59,246 bases of DNA from positions 1 to 59,246 of the forward strand of contig VYCF01000047.1 in the NCBI GenBank assembly GCA_009844085.1, read 5' to 3'. Under the pieces are notes generated by a model that did no database searches, was not told where the DNA came from, and was given only the letters and a program-made list of their open reading frames with translations. The DNA comes from Gammaproteobacteria bacterium. GTDB lineage: Bacteria; Pseudomonadota; Gammaproteobacteria; Pseudomonadales; Pseudohongiellaceae. Positions within the stretch are counted from its first letter, which is position 1, and each line of letters opens with the position of its first letter. The translations under genes were made by a program, and so were the position numbers. Positions 10,352-18,622 of this stretch are shown one piece after another.

Positions 10352-10381
10352 TTGCTCCAAAGGGGGGTGTTCTGGTATAAA
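10352..10381 (+). promoter_or_regulatory. Sigma-70-type promoter for rpmB-rpmG
   Basis: TTGCTC at 10352-10357 and TATAAA at 10376-10381 are 18 bases apart, and the -10 has an upstream TG one base before it (extended -10). Transcription would start near 10388, about 60 bases before rpmB. This is a strong match and sits in the only gap before the ribosomal genes. Confidence 0.65.
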
Positions 10382-10447
10382 TCGCGCCTCTTCGAAACAG
10401 CCGGCCGGCGGCCGGCGGCAACCCAGCGAAAAAAGAGGTCCAGTACG

Positions 10448-10684
10448 ATGGCGCGAATCTGCATGGTCACCGGTAAACGGCCGTTGGTGGGCAACAATGT
10501 TTCCCACGCGCAGAACAAGACCAAGCGCCGCTTTCTGCCGAACATCCAGAGCCACCGCTTCTGGGTGGAGTCGGAAAAGCGTTTCGTCAAGTTGCGGGTT
10601 TCCACCAAGGGCATGCGCATCATCGACAAGAACGGCATCGACAAGGTGCTGGCCGACATTCGTGGACGCGGTTTCAAAATATGA
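10448..10684 (+). CDS. rpmB: 50S ribosomal protein L28
   Basis: 78 residues, the normal L28 length. The start [12 protein letters not shown] matches the family consensus (E. coli MSRVCQVTGKRP), with the conserved [17 protein letters not shown] stretch following. A longer frame starting at 10352 lacks homology and covers the promoter. Only one of the zinc-ligand cysteines is present, so this is the zinc-independent type. Cotranscribed with rpmG 10 bases downstream. Confidence 0.98.
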   Translation: MARICMVTGKRPLVGNNVSHAQNKTKRRFLPNIQSHRFWVESEKRFVKLRVSTKGMRIIDKNGIDKVLADIRGRGFKI

Positions 10685-10694
10685 GCATACGGGT

Positions 10695-10850
10695 ATGAGA
10701 GAGAAGATCAAGCTGGTTTCCAGCGCCGGCACCGGCCACTACTACACCACCGACAAGAACAAGCGCACCACTCCCGACAAGATCGAAATCCGCAAGTTCG
10801 ATCCGGTCGTGCGCAAGCACGTGATCTACAAGGAAGCCAAGATCAAGTAG
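10695..10850 (+). CDS. rpmG: 50S ribosomal protein L33
   Basis: 51 residues starting [19 protein letters not shown] and ending in the usual basic tail ([10 protein letters not shown]). No CxxC pairs are present, so this is the zinc-independent L33 form, consistent with the L28 next to it. The ATG at 10695 follows 10 bases after the rpmB stop. It is convergent with cmoB, with 25 bases between the stops. Secure. Confidence 0.98.
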   Translation: MREKIKLVSSAGTGHYYTTDKNKRTTPDKIEIRKFDPVVRKHVIYKEAKIK

Positions 10851-10875
10851 CTTTTTCTGTCTGGCCGCGGCGCCT

Positions 10876-11838
10876 TCAGTCCGGCCGCCGGGCGGTCAGC
10901 AATACCCGCATCGGGGCGGGATAGCCCTCGATCGTCCTTTTCGAGTCTTCCCTGTCCAGCGAGTTCACAAGCGACTCGAACGGCATCCATTCGGTAGTGC
11001 GTTGCTCCTCGGGGGTGGTAATGCTGCGGTCGATGATCTTCCAGTCGACGAATCCGCAGCGTTCCAGCCAGACTTCCAATGTCGCAATCGAGGGAATGAA
11101 CCAGACGTTGCGCATCTGCGCGTAACGATTCTTCGGCGTCAGACTGTAACCTTCGCCGCCTTCGACGAAAATCGTCTCCAGCACGAGTTCGCCGCCGGGG
11201 CGCAAACTGTCGTGCAGCGAAACGAGATGATCGAGCGGCGAGCGCACGTGATACAGCACACCCATGGAGAATGCGGAATCGAAATATTCGCTGCGCCCGG
11301 GAAAATCTTCCAGCGCCATGGGCAGCACCCAGCAGTTCGCGTCCGGTACGAAGGATTTCAACGCCCAGAATTGCATGGCGTAAGGGATGTGCGGCTCGAG
11401 TCCGATGACCTGCCCGGCCTGGCGGCCGAGCATGCGAAAGCAGTAATAGCCGTTGCCGCAGCCGACGTCGAGTACCCTGCGCCCTTTCAGGGGAGCGATT
11501 TGCCCGTCGAGCCGGGCCCATTTCATGTCGGCGCGCCATTCGCAGTCGAGTTCGATGCCGAAGACCTCGAACGGACCCTTGCGCCAGGGAATGAAATCGA
11601 GCAACTGGTTCCGCAGTTGCGGGCGTGTTGCTTCATCGCAGTCAGCCGGGTCGCCGATGAGCACTCTCTCCCTGAAATCAGTCATGGAAGGACGGATTTG
11701 CGGCAATTGACCGATCTGCCCGAGGCGGCGGCGAATATCGCCGTGGCGAATCCGGCCCAGACTTTCTTCGGACAGAAACTCTTCCAGCGAAGACAGCGCC
11801 GTGCCTTCCAGTTGCCCGAGCAGGGAGGAGAAATTCAT
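10876..11838 (-). CDS. cmoB: tRNA U34 carboxymethyltransferase
   Basis: Transfers a carboxymethyl group from carboxy-S-adenosylmethionine (made by CmoA) to hydroxyuridine 34 in tRNA, forming cmo5U. 320 residues from the ATG at 11838, which overlaps the cmoA stop as ATGA, so translation is coupled. The family stretch MKWARLDGQIAPLKGRRVLD leads into the SAM-like motif DVGCGNGYYCFRM, with GVLYH.RSPLDHL further on. The neighbouring substrate-making gene makes the assignment secure. Confidence 0.95.
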   Translation of the reverse strand: MNFSSLLGQLEGTALSSLEEFLSEESLGRIRHGDIRRRLGQIGQLPQIRPSMTDFRERVLIGDPADCDEATRPQLRNQLLDFIPWRKGPFEVFGIELDCEWRADMKWARLDGQIAPLKGRRVLDVGCGNGYYCFRMLGRQAGQVIGLEPHIPYAMQFWALKSFVPDANCWVLPMALEDFPGRSEYFDSAFSMGVLYHVRSPLDHLVSLHDSLRPGGELVLETIFVEGGEGYSLTPKNRYAQMRNVWFIPSIATLEVWLERCGFVDWKIIDRSITTPEEQRTTEWMPFESLVNSLDREDSKRTIEGYPAPMRVLLTARRPD

Positions 11839-12575
11839 CGGCCTTTCCGCTTGCAGGCCACCATCGAAGCGAAATTGAAGCATTGGAACCATTGTTCCGC
11901 GGATTCGAATCCGGCCGCGGCGAGACGGGACTTGTGCGTCGCGAGAGTTTCCGGCAGCAGCACTCTCTCGAGCGCATCGCGCTTGCGGCTGATTTCCATC
12001 TCGCTATAGCCCATTTCCCGCTTGAACTGGTGATACATCTCGATATAGAGATCATTCAGGCGCGCATCGTCCAGGACGATCTTTTCAGACAGGATCAGAA
12101 TGCCGCCGGGCGTCATGCCGTCGTGAATCCGCCGCAGGAGCTGCGCCCGATCCGCGGGCGGAATGAACTGCAAGGTGAAATTGAGGATGACGACCGACGC
12201 GTTCTCGACAGCGCAATCCCTGATGTCCTCTTGCCGGCATTGCACCGGGCCGCCGCCGAGCGCCGCAAGCCTTTCCTTGAGTCCGTCGAGCATCGGACGG
12301 GAGTTGTCCACGGCGATGATCTCGCAGGGCCGGCCTTGCATGCGCCGGGCGATGGCGAAACTCGCCGCGCCGAGGCTGCAGCCGAGATCGAAGATGCGGC
12401 TGCCGGGCCGAAAGTACTTTTCCCCCAGGCGGGCGGTCATCGCGATGATCGTGGTATAGCCCGGAACCGAGCGGTGAATCATGTCCTCGAACACCGTCGC
12501 CACTTTTTCGTCGAAGACGAAATCGCCCGGCATCATGTCGCCGGCGTACAACTTGTCCGTGGGGGGCTGTTTCAT
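11835..12575 (-). CDS. cmoA: Carboxy-S-adenosylmethionine synthase
   Basis: Makes carboxy-SAM from SAM and prephenate for CmoB. 246 residues from the ATG at 12575 ([19 protein letters not shown]). Visible are FDEKVATVFEDMIHRSVPGY, typical of CmoA, and the class I methyltransferase motif IFDLGCSLGAASFAIA. The ATG overlaps the trmB stop (ATGA), and the stop overlaps the cmoB start the same way, so trmB-cmoA-cmoB is translated as a chain. A longer frame upstream overlaps trmB coding sequence and was rejected. Confidence 0.95.
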   Translation of the reverse strand: MKQPPTDKLYAGDMMPGDFVFDEKVATVFEDMIHRSVPGYTTIIAMTARLGEKYFRPGSRIFDLGCSLGAASFAIARRMQGRPCEIIAVDNSRPMLDGLKERLAALGGGPVQCRQEDIRDCAVENASVVILNFTLQFIPPADRAQLLRRIHDGMTPGGILILSEKIVLDDARLNDLYIEMYHQFKREMGYSEMEISRKRDALERVLLPETLATHKSRLAAAGFESAEQWFQCFNFASMVACKRKGR

Positions 12576-13270
12576 GTTCCGCTCTTGCGATACAGCAGGT
12601 CGCGCACTTCGTGGCCAAGCCGCCTGCCTCGCAGTTCGAACCGGGTCAGCGGGCGCTCGGGGCTTTCCCAGCAGGCATTTTCGCCGCAACGGTTGCTGAA
12701 GCCGGGAATCCGCTCCATGACTTCCATCATGTGTTCGAGATACGGCGGCCAATCCGTCGCCAGGTGAACTTCGCCGCCGGGTCTGAGCCGGCTCTGCACG
12801 AGCCGCATGAAGTCCGGCTGCACCAGGCGGCGCTTGTGATGGCGCTTGCGCGGCCAGGGGTCGGGGAAAAGCATGAGCACACGGTCTACGCTTTCTTCGG
12901 CCAGGTTGTCTGCGAAAACTTCGACCGCATCGTGGCAGATCAGCCGCACGTTCTCCAGGTCATGTTCGACGATGCCTTGCAACAGACGGCCGATGCCGGG
13001 CTGGTAGACGTCGATGCCGAGAAAATTGACCTGCGGCTGTTCGCGCGCCATCGCCAGCAGCGACTCGCCGGAACCGAATCCGATTTCGACCGTCAGCGGC
13101 TGTGGGAGGGGAAACAGTTGACGCATATCGAGCAACCCGGGCTCGAACTCGATGACGTATCGCGGGGAATACTGTTCGATCGCGCGCCGCTGCCCGCCGG
13201 TCAGCCGTCCGGAACGGATTACGTAACTTCGAACCGGCCTGCGCGCCGGCCTTTCATGTGCGGCGGTCAC
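12572..13270 (-). CDS. trmB: tRNA (guanine-N7-)-methyltransferase
   Basis: Methylates G46 of the tRNA variable loop. 232 residues. Motifs are [14 protein letters not shown] (SAM binding), [15 protein letters not shown], and the diagnostic [18 protein letters not shown]. The start is a GTG at 13270 overlapping the thiG stop, the third such overlap in this run. Translation is therefore probably coupled to thiG, though the functions are unrelated. Confidence 0.95.
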   Translation of the reverse strand: MTAAHERPARRPVRSYVIRSGRLTGGQRRAIEQYSPRYVIEFEPGLLDMRQLFPLPQPLTVEIGFGSGESLLAMAREQPQVNFLGIDVYQPGIGRLLQGIVEHDLENVRLICHDAVEVFADNLAEESVDRVLMLFPDPWPRKRHHKRRLVQPDFMRLVQSRLRPGGEVHLATDWPPYLEHMMEVMERIPGFSNRCGENACWESPERPLTRFELRGRRLGHEVRDLLYRKSGT

Positions 13271-14067
13271 AGAGGGGGAAAGAAAGTTCCGGTTTCGGGC
13301 GAGGAGGCGCTGGCGTAGAGCCTCCGCGGCATGCGGCCGGCGAGGAAGGCTTCGCGGCCGGCGGCGACGGCCTTTTTCATGGCCGAGGCCATCAGCACCG
13401 GGTTTTTCGCTTCGGCGATTGCGGTGTTCATGAGAACGCCGGCACAGCCGAGTTCCATGGCGATGCTCGCATCGGAAGCGGTTCCCACTCCCGCGTCGAC
13501 GATGATGGGCGTGGTCGCGTTCTCGAGAATCATGCGGATGTTGTAGGGATTGCGAATGCCGAGCCCGGAGCCGATGGGAGCGCCGAGCGGCATCACCGAA
13601 ACACAGCCGATCTCTTCCAGTTCCCTGGCCACGAGCGGGTCGTCGCTGGTGTATACCATCACGTCGAAGCCGTCCCCGACCAGAATTTCCGCGGCTTTCA
13701 GGGTTTCGGTGACATTCGGGAAAAGCGTTTTTTTATCGCCGAGAACTTCGAGCTTGACCAGCTTGTGGCCGTCGAGCAATTCCCGCGCCATCTTGCAGGT
13801 GCGCACGGCTTCCTCGGCGTTGTAGCAACCGGCGGTATTGGGCAGGATCGTGTACTTGTCGGGAGAGACGACATCGAGCAGGCTGGGTTCGCCCGCGTTC
13901 TGGCCGAGATTGACGCGCCGGATGGCCACGGTGATGATCTCGGCGCCGCTGGCTTCGAGCGCGGCCCGGTTTTCGTCGAAATCCCGGTATTTACCGCTGC
14001 CGATAATGAGCCGGGACCGGTAGCTTTCGCCCGCTATCAAAAAAGGATCTTCAGCGGCCTGGGTCAT
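13267..14067 (-). CDS. thiG: Thiazole synthase
   Basis: Builds the thiazole phosphate of thiamine from deoxyxylulose phosphate, dehydroglycine/iminoglycine and sulfur carried by ThiS. 266 residues with [19 protein letters not shown] near the N-terminus, the KLEVLGD segment containing the Schiff-base lysine of the family, and the phosphate-binding [10 protein letters not shown] and [11 protein letters not shown] motifs. It follows thiS by 10 bases. thiE, thiF and the glycine-oxidising enzyme are not in the window. Confidence 0.96.
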   Translation of the reverse strand: MTQAAEDPFLIAGESYRSRLIIGSGKYRDFDENRAALEASGAEIITVAIRRVNLGQNAGEPSLLDVVSPDKYTILPNTAGCYNAEEAVRTCKMARELLDGHKLVKLEVLGDKKTLFPNVTETLKAAEILVGDGFDVMVYTSDDPLVARELEEIGCVSVMPLGAPIGSGLGIRNPYNIRMILENATTPIIVDAGVGTASDASIAMELGCAGVLMNTAIAEAKNPVLMASAMKKAVAAGREAFLAGRMPRRLYASASSPETGTFFPPL

Positions 14068-14077
14068 GACGTTGATT

Positions 14078-14278
14078 TCAGCCCCCTCCTATTGCCTGCA
14101 CGATTTCGAGTTTATCACCCGGCGCCAGCATGGTTGCTTCGAATTCGCCGCGCGGCACGATTTCGCCGTTCAGTTCCAAAGCGATCCTGCGGCCGGTTAC
14201 GCCAAGCTCGTTCACGAGTTCGGCCACGGAAAGCGGTTCAGGCAGGCGCCTGGTTTCCCCGTTGACGATCAGTTCCAT
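14078..14278 (-). CDS. thiS: Sulfur carrier protein ThiS
   Basis: 66 residues with the ubiquitin-like fold pattern and the C-terminal Gly-Gly (AIGGG) that is adenylated and thiocarboxylated to donate sulfur to ThiG. The start [14 protein letters not shown] is typical. It lies directly upstream of thiG in the same transcript; the first gene of this run may be the DUF423 gene or an internal promoter may exist. Confidence 0.94.
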   Translation of the reverse strand: MELIVNGETRRLPEPLSVAELVNELGVTGRRIALELNGEIVPRGEFEATMLAPGDKLEIVQAIGGG

Positions 14279-14293
14279 GGGAGGCCTTTCAGA

Positions 14294-14677
14294 TCAGCCG
14301 GACTGGAATTGCCGACCGATTGCAAAAATGCAAAGGCAGAGCCAGCCCGCGAGAAATCCGAGTCCGCCGACCGGCGCGACCGCTCCGAGCCAGCGCGCGC
14401 CGGTCAGCGCCAGCAGGTACAGGCTGCCGGAGAACAGCACGATACCGGCGAGGAATAGGTAACCGCTCGCTCTGGGCAGGGCCGCGGCGGGAAATTGCGA
14501 ACTCAGCAGGGCGACTCCGAAGAGGGCGAGTGCATGATAGAAGTGATATTGCACCGCGGTCTGGTAGGTGGCCATGAGGTCCGCGGTGAGTCTGGCGCTG
14601 AGGCCATGGGCGCCGAAAGCGCCGAGCGCGACGGCAAGGAATCCGTTTATGGCGGCGAGTAATAAAAAAATATTCAT
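14294..14677 (-). CDS. DUF423 (YgdD-like) inner-membrane protein
   Basis: 127 residues from the ATG at 14677 ([21 protein letters not shown]). Four hydrophobic segments and the family signatures LGAFGAHGL near the N-terminus, [19 protein letters not shown] and [11 protein letters not shown] identify DUF423. The function is unknown. A longer frame to 14827 runs through a block of palindromes and was rejected. thiS follows 15 bases downstream. Confidence 0.92.
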   Translation of the reverse strand: MNIFLLLAAINGFLAVALGAFGAHGLSARLTADLMATYQTAVQYHFYHALALFGVALLSSQFPAAALPRASGYLFLAGIVLFSGSLYLLALTGARWLGAVAPVGGLGFLAGWLCLCIFAIGRQFQSG

Positions 14678-14729
14678 GGTCTGTACATGCCATCCCTGGC
14701 GCGACACTTGCGGCTTCGCCAACCACAGT

Positions 14730-14864
14730 CTCGACATCCATGTCGAGCCGTTCGTCCAGCCGCCAAGCATAGCTTGGCGTCGTTCAGACTGCGCACGAAG
14801 CTGCGCTTCGTAAACGCTTGTCCTCACCCCTCAAAAAGCGATGCTTTTTGTCGGCTGCGCCGAC
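14730..14864. repeat. Cluster of five short perfect palindromes
   Basis: Consecutive hairpins with perfect 6-8 bp stems and 2-3 base loops lie at 14730-14747 (CTCGACAT/ATGTCGAG), 14761-14779 (CGCCAAGC/GCTTGGCG), 14795-14811 (ACGAAGC/GCTTCGT), 14832-14850 (CAAAAAGC/GCTTTTTG) and 14850-14864 (GTCGGC/GCCGAC). Three share an AAGC...GCTT core. The last two run into the 3' end of rpoH and encode its terminal residues. Confidence 0.7.
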
Positions 14865-15736
14865 CGGGCCTCACCAATTCGCGCCTTGATCTTGTTCATG
14901 GCGTCTTTTTCGATCTGCCGCACCCGCTCGGCCGAGATGCCGTATTCCTCGGCAAGTTCGTGCAAGGTCGCCTTGGCGTCCTCGAAGAACCAGCGCTTCT
15001 GCAGAATGTCACGGCTGCGCTCGTCGAGTTGCGCAACCGCCTGGTGCAGGGACGCGCCGGTGACTTCTTCCCACTCGGATTCTTCCAGTTGAATCGCGGG
15101 GTCCGCGCCCTTGTCTTCGAGATAGTTCGCCGGCGCCCGGAAATCGTTGTCGTCGGAACTTTCGGGGTCGGCGTCGAACGACTTGTCGTAGGCGCTCATG
15201 CGGCCTTCCATCTGCCTGACCACCTTCGCGTCGACGCCTAGATCTTCGGCCAGCGCTTCGGCTTCCTCGTTGTTGAGCCAGCCAAGTTGCTTCTTGGCGG
15301 AGCGCAGGTTGAAGAACAGCTTGCGTTGCGCCTTGGTGGTGGCGATCTTGACGATGCGCCAGTTGCGCAAGATGAATTCGTGCATTTCCGCACGGATCCA
15401 ATGCACCGCGAAGGACACCAGGCGCACGCCCACATTCGGGTCGAAACGCTTCACGGCCTTCATCAGGCCAACGTTGCCTTCCTGGATCAGGTCGGCCTGG
15501 GACAGTCCATAGCCGGAATAGGTTCTGGCTATATGCACGACGAAGCGCAGATGCGCGAGCACGAGTTGGCGCGCGGCTTCCACGTCGTCTTCGTAGAAAT
15601 AGTCGCGTGCGAGCCCGCGTTCCTGCTCGGGAGACAGCATCGCGATGTTGTTCACGCTCGCGATATAGGCAGTCAAATCCCGTCCGGGACTGGCTGGCCA
15701 GACTGTCTGAATCGCTGTAGAGGCGCTGCTGCTCAC
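14831..15736 (-). CDS. rpoH: RNA polymerase heat-shock sigma factor (sigma-32)
   Basis: 301 residues. Sigma region 2 is clear (AHLRFVVHIARTYSGYG, DLIQEGNVGLMKAVKRFDP, VRLVSFAVHWIRAEMHEFIL, including the tryptophan of the -10 recognition helix). The RpoH-specific box ATTKAQRKLFFNLR follows, and region 4 ends in a helix-turn-helix (TLHELAEEYGISAERVRQIEKDAM). Start is GTG at 15736 with AGGA upstream. The C-terminal residues SAQPTKSIAF are encoded by palindromic sequence and look added or replaced. It directs chaperone and protease transcription. The ftsE and ftsX genes usually between ftsY and rpoH are absent. Confidence 0.96.
   Translation of the reverse strand: MSSSASTAIQTVWPASPGRDLTAYIASVNNIAMLSPEQERGLARDYFYEDDVEAARQLVLAHLRFVVHIARTYSGYGLSQADLIQEGNVGLMKAVKRFDPNVGVRLVSFAVHWIRAEMHEFILRNWRIVKIATTKAQRKLFFNLRSAKKQLGWLNNEEAEALAEDLGVDAKVVRQMEGRMSAYDKSFDADPESSDDNDFRAPANYLEDKGADPAIQLEESEWEEVTGASLHQAVAQLDERSRDILQKRWFFEDAKATLHELAEEYGISAERVRQIEKDAMNKIKARIGEARSAQPTKSIAF
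14832..14850 (-). terminator. Hairpin with T run at the end of rpoH
   Basis: The palindrome CAAAAAGC-loop-GCTTTTTG overlaps the rpoH stop codon; read on the minus strand it ends in five T residues. It could terminate rpoH transcription and, being symmetrical, could also act on the opposite strand. The stem is AT-rich, so strength is uncertain. Confidence 0.45.
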
Positions 15737-15790
15737 TTTTTCTGTCCTTCACCCCTTTCTCACTGTTGTCCGCTTCGCGAACAACCAAGC

Positions 15791-15819
15791 ATTTTCGGGT
15801 TTTTTCGCAATACTGTCAA
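15791..15819 (-). promoter_or_regulatory. Sigma-70-type promoter of rpoH
   Basis: On the minus strand, a perfect TTGACA (15814-15819) is followed after 17 bases by GAAAAT (15791-15796). The predicted transcript would have a leader of about 50 bases before the GTG start at 15736. The consensus -35 and exact spacing make this convincing. Confidence 0.6.
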
Positions 15820-15909
15820 GACCTTGCGGTCCCTTCCAGTTCCTCTGTAAGCAGGTATATGGACAATCCGGGAGAATTCAAGTTCCTTACAAGGAATATT
15901 TTACCTCAT

Positions 15910-16899
15910 TCAATCGCTGAACAGCGCTTCGACGAATTCGCGCGCGGCGAAAGGCCGCAGATCGCTTGCCTGTTCGCCGATGCCGATGAAACGCAGCGGT
16001 ATGCCGAAACGCCTGGCAATGGCGAAGACGACGCCGCCTTTGGCCGTGCCGTCGAGTTTGGTCAATACGATGCCGGAAAGGGAAGTGCTCTTGTGAAAAC
16101 TTTCCGCCTGGTTCACCGCGTTCTGGCCCGTGGTCGCGTCGAGCACGAGCAATATTTCGTCGGGAATGCCTTCGTCCTGCTTGCGCAGCACGCGCACGAT
16201 CTTTTCCAGTTCGCGCATGAGATTGTCCCGGGTGTGCAGGCGGCCGGCCGTGTCGGCGATGAGCACATCGATCTCTTTCGCCCGCGCCGATTGCCAGGCG
16301 TCGAAGATCACCGCCGCGCTGTCGGCGCCGGCGGCCTGGGCGACGACCGGCACATCGTTGCGTTCGCCCCAGGCCTGCAATTGTTCGACCGCGGCGGCGC
16401 GAAAGGTGTCGCCCGCCGCCAGCATCACCGAATGTCCTTCGTCGCGCAGCCGGCGCGCCAGCTTGCCGATTGTCGTGGTCTTGCCGGCGCCGTTGACGCC
16501 GACCATGAGAATGACGAACGGCCGGCCTTTTGACGCCACCTGCAATGGCTGCTCGCAAGGCGCCAGGATTTCCGTCAATTCATCCTTGAGCGCGGCGACG
16601 AACTCTCCGGAATCGGAAAGGCGGCGGCGATCGAGTTTCGATTGCAGTCCGGCGATGACCTGGTCCGTGGCTTCCAGCCCCACATCGGCGGAAAGCAGCC
16701 GGGTTTCAACATCCTCCAGCAGTTCGGCATCGATCCGGCGGTTTCCGGCGGCAAGTCCGGCCGTGAGCTCCGCAACGCCCCCGCGCAAGCGCGATCCGGT
16801 CTTGTTCAGACCTTGCTTCAGGCGAGAGAACAGCCCGGAGCGCTCGGCGCCGGATCCGGGTTCTTCTCCGGAGCGCGAAGTTTTTCCGAACTTGAGCAT
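15910..16899 (-). CDS. ftsY: Signal recognition particle receptor FtsY
   Basis: GTPase that docks SRP-ribosome complexes at the membrane. 329 residues from the ATG at 16899 (MLKFGKTSRSGEEPG), with a short charged A domain, an N domain, and a G domain with GVNGAGKTTTIGKLA (P-loop), DTFRAAAVEQLQ, DTAGRLHTRDNLM and TKLDGTAKGG. An extended in-frame region upstream of 16899 overlaps rsmD on the opposite strand and has no homology. It is divergent from rsmD, as in many proteobacteria. Confidence 0.96.
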   Translation of the reverse strand: MLKFGKTSRSGEEPGSGAERSGLFSRLKQGLNKTGSRLRGGVAELTAGLAAGNRRIDAELLEDVETRLLSADVGLEATDQVIAGLQSKLDRRRLSDSGEFVAALKDELTEILAPCEQPLQVASKGRPFVILMVGVNGAGKTTTIGKLARRLRDEGHSVMLAAGDTFRAAAVEQLQAWGERNDVPVVAQAAGADSAAVIFDAWQSARAKEIDVLIADTAGRLHTRDNLMRELEKIVRVLRKQDEGIPDEILLVLDATTGQNAVNQAESFHKSTSLSGIVLTKLDGTAKGGVVFAIARRFGIPLRFIGIGEQASDLRPFAAREFVEALFSD

Positions 16900-16975
16900 G
16901 CAATGTTCTCGAATTTGGCGGCGGGCTATGCTATCACCACCCCCGCCCGGCGAACAAAGAGGAATGCATCGACTA

Positions 16976-17587
16976 ATGGGAACGAGTTCACAAGGATCGG
17001 TCAGGAAGAAACACGCCAGAACGGGGAAGAAAGCCGCGGTGCGCATCATCGGCGGTGAAATGCGCCGCCGGCTGCTGCATTTTCCGGAAATCGACGGTTT
17101 GCGGCCGACGCCGAACCGGATTCGGGAATCCCTGTTCAACTGGCTGCGGGACAAGGTAGAAGGCAGAACCTGCCTGGATCTGTTCGCCGGCAGCGGCGCC
17201 CTCGGGTTCGAAGCCCTGTCCCGGGGAGCGGCCCGGGTGATACTTGTCGAACGCAATGCCGCCGCATGCCGGGCGCTGGCGGAAAACGCGAAGATTCTCA
17301 AGGCGGAAAATGCAGAAGTTCATCACACCTCGGCCTGGGACTGGCTGCGTCAGACCCGGCAGCCGCCGGCGAGCATAGAACTCGTGTTTCTCGACCCGCC
17401 TTTCGCCGGCGGCCTGTTGCCCCAGGCCTGCGAAACGCTCGAGCGCAGCGGCCTGCTCGCCCAATCCGCGTTGATCTATCTCGAAGCCGAGACCGAAGTG
17501 CGACCGCAACAGTTGCCCGACAACTGGACCGTGGAAAAATCCGGCTCCGCGAGCGACGTACACTATTTTCTGGCGCGGCGCGAATGA
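16976..17587 (+). CDS. rsmD: 16S rRNA (guanine966-N2)-methyltransferase
   Basis: Methylates G966 of 16S rRNA. 203 residues from the ATG at 16976, or 207 from an in-frame ATG at 16964. The AGAGG before 16964 is too close to that ATG, so the downstream one is preferred. Motifs are VRIIGGEMRRRLLHFP, RPTPNRIRESLFNWL, the SAM motif LDLFAGSGALGFEALSRGA and the catalytic VFLDPPFAGG. Its stop overlaps the next start as ATGA. Confidence 0.95.
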   Translation: MGTSSQGSVRKKHARTGKKAAVRIIGGEMRRRLLHFPEIDGLRPTPNRIRESLFNWLRDKVEGRTCLDLFAGSGALGFEALSRGAARVILVERNAAACRALAENAKILKAENAEVHHTSAWDWLRQTRQPPASIELVFLDPPFAGGLLPQACETLERSGLLAQSALIYLEAETEVRPQQLPDNWTVEKSGSASDVHYFLARRE

Positions 17588-18582
17588 CCGGCGGGAACGC
17601 GCATTCCGCATTGAACGGTTTCCGTGCGGCCTGGTGGCTGCCCGGCGGGCATCTGCAATCCCTGCGGCGCAAGTTCGGACCGGGAGTGACGGTCGCCCAG
17701 GAAGGCGAGCGCCTGCGGCTCGAAGACGGCGACTTCATCGATCTGGCCTGGGTCCGGCCCGGCGGCGAGATCGCTCCCGGGGACCCCGTCGTTTTCGTTC
17801 TTCATGGCCTTTGCGGCTGCTCCGAATCACTGTACGTGCAAGCGCTGCAACATCATTTGCTCGCGCGCGGCATCGCCAGCGTGGCGATGAATTTCCGCGG
17901 TTGCAGCGGCGAGCCCAATGACAAGGCGCGCAGTTACCATTCAGGCGTTTCCGCCGATGCCGACCAGGTGTTCCGGAAATTGCGCGAACGGCTTCCGGGG
18001 AATTCCTTCCATTGCGTCGGCTATTCCCTTGGCGGAAACGTGTTGCTGAAGTGGCTGGCCGAGACCGGCGGTCCGGCCGGGCTCGACCGGGCGGTAAGCA
18101 TTTCCGTGCCTTTCGATCTGGCGCAATGCTCGGCTGCTTTGGGCCGCGGATTGACCCGCTACTACGGCCGTTACTTTCTCGGCCGCCTGCAACAGGATCT
18201 GGCGGCCAAAAAATCTCGGTTTCGGGAGACCGGCAACGAAGTGGAACTGGCCTTGCTCGAAGAACTCGGCCCTCTGCAAGACATCGCCAGCCTGTGGGAG
18301 TTCGACGACCGCGTCACCGCGCCGCTTCATGGCTTCGCCGATGCGGCGGACTATTACGCGAAATGCAGCAGCCTGCCGCTCCTGGCCGGGATAAGGACGC
18401 CGACCTTGCTGATACAGAGCACCGACGATCCGCTGGTGCCGCCCGCCTCGCTGCCGGACCCGGCCCGGCTGCCGGAGAATGTGCGCCTGGAATTGACCGG
18501 CGCCGGCGGCCATGTAGGATTCTTTGCCGCCACGGGCAGCCGCCTCGAACAGACGGTAGCCGATTTCCTGGTTTCGGAATGA
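17584..18582 (+). CDS. YheT-family alpha/beta hydrolase
   Basis: 332 residues starting MTGGNAHSALNGF at the ATG overlapping the rsmD stop. The hydrolase fold shows FVLHGLCGCSESLYV (oxyanion region), the nucleophile elbow VGYSLGGNVLLKWL, and the acid/His region ending GAGGHVGFFA. The family includes E. coli YheT, an esterase-like protein without a settled substrate. Translation is coupled to rsmD. Confidence 0.93.
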   Translation: MTGGNAHSALNGFRAAWWLPGGHLQSLRRKFGPGVTVAQEGERLRLEDGDFIDLAWVRPGGEIAPGDPVVFVLHGLCGCSESLYVQALQHHLLARGIASVAMNFRGCSGEPNDKARSYHSGVSADADQVFRKLRERLPGNSFHCVGYSLGGNVLLKWLAETGGPAGLDRAVSISVPFDLAQCSAALGRGLTRYYGRYFLGRLQQDLAAKKSRFRETGNEVELALLEELGPLQDIASLWEFDDRVTAPLHGFADAADYYAKCSSLPLLAGIRTPTLLIQSTDDPLVPPASLPDPARLPENVRLELTGAGGHVGFFAATGSRLEQTVADFLVSE

Positions 18583-18622
18583 AATAGCTACGAGGGCAAA
18601 TCTGGAGATACTCGGAGGAAAA

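Noticed and set aside
10850..10876. Terminator between rpmG and cmoB
   Set aside because: Only a short T run after the rpmG stop; no preceding stable stem could be drawn in the 25-base gap.
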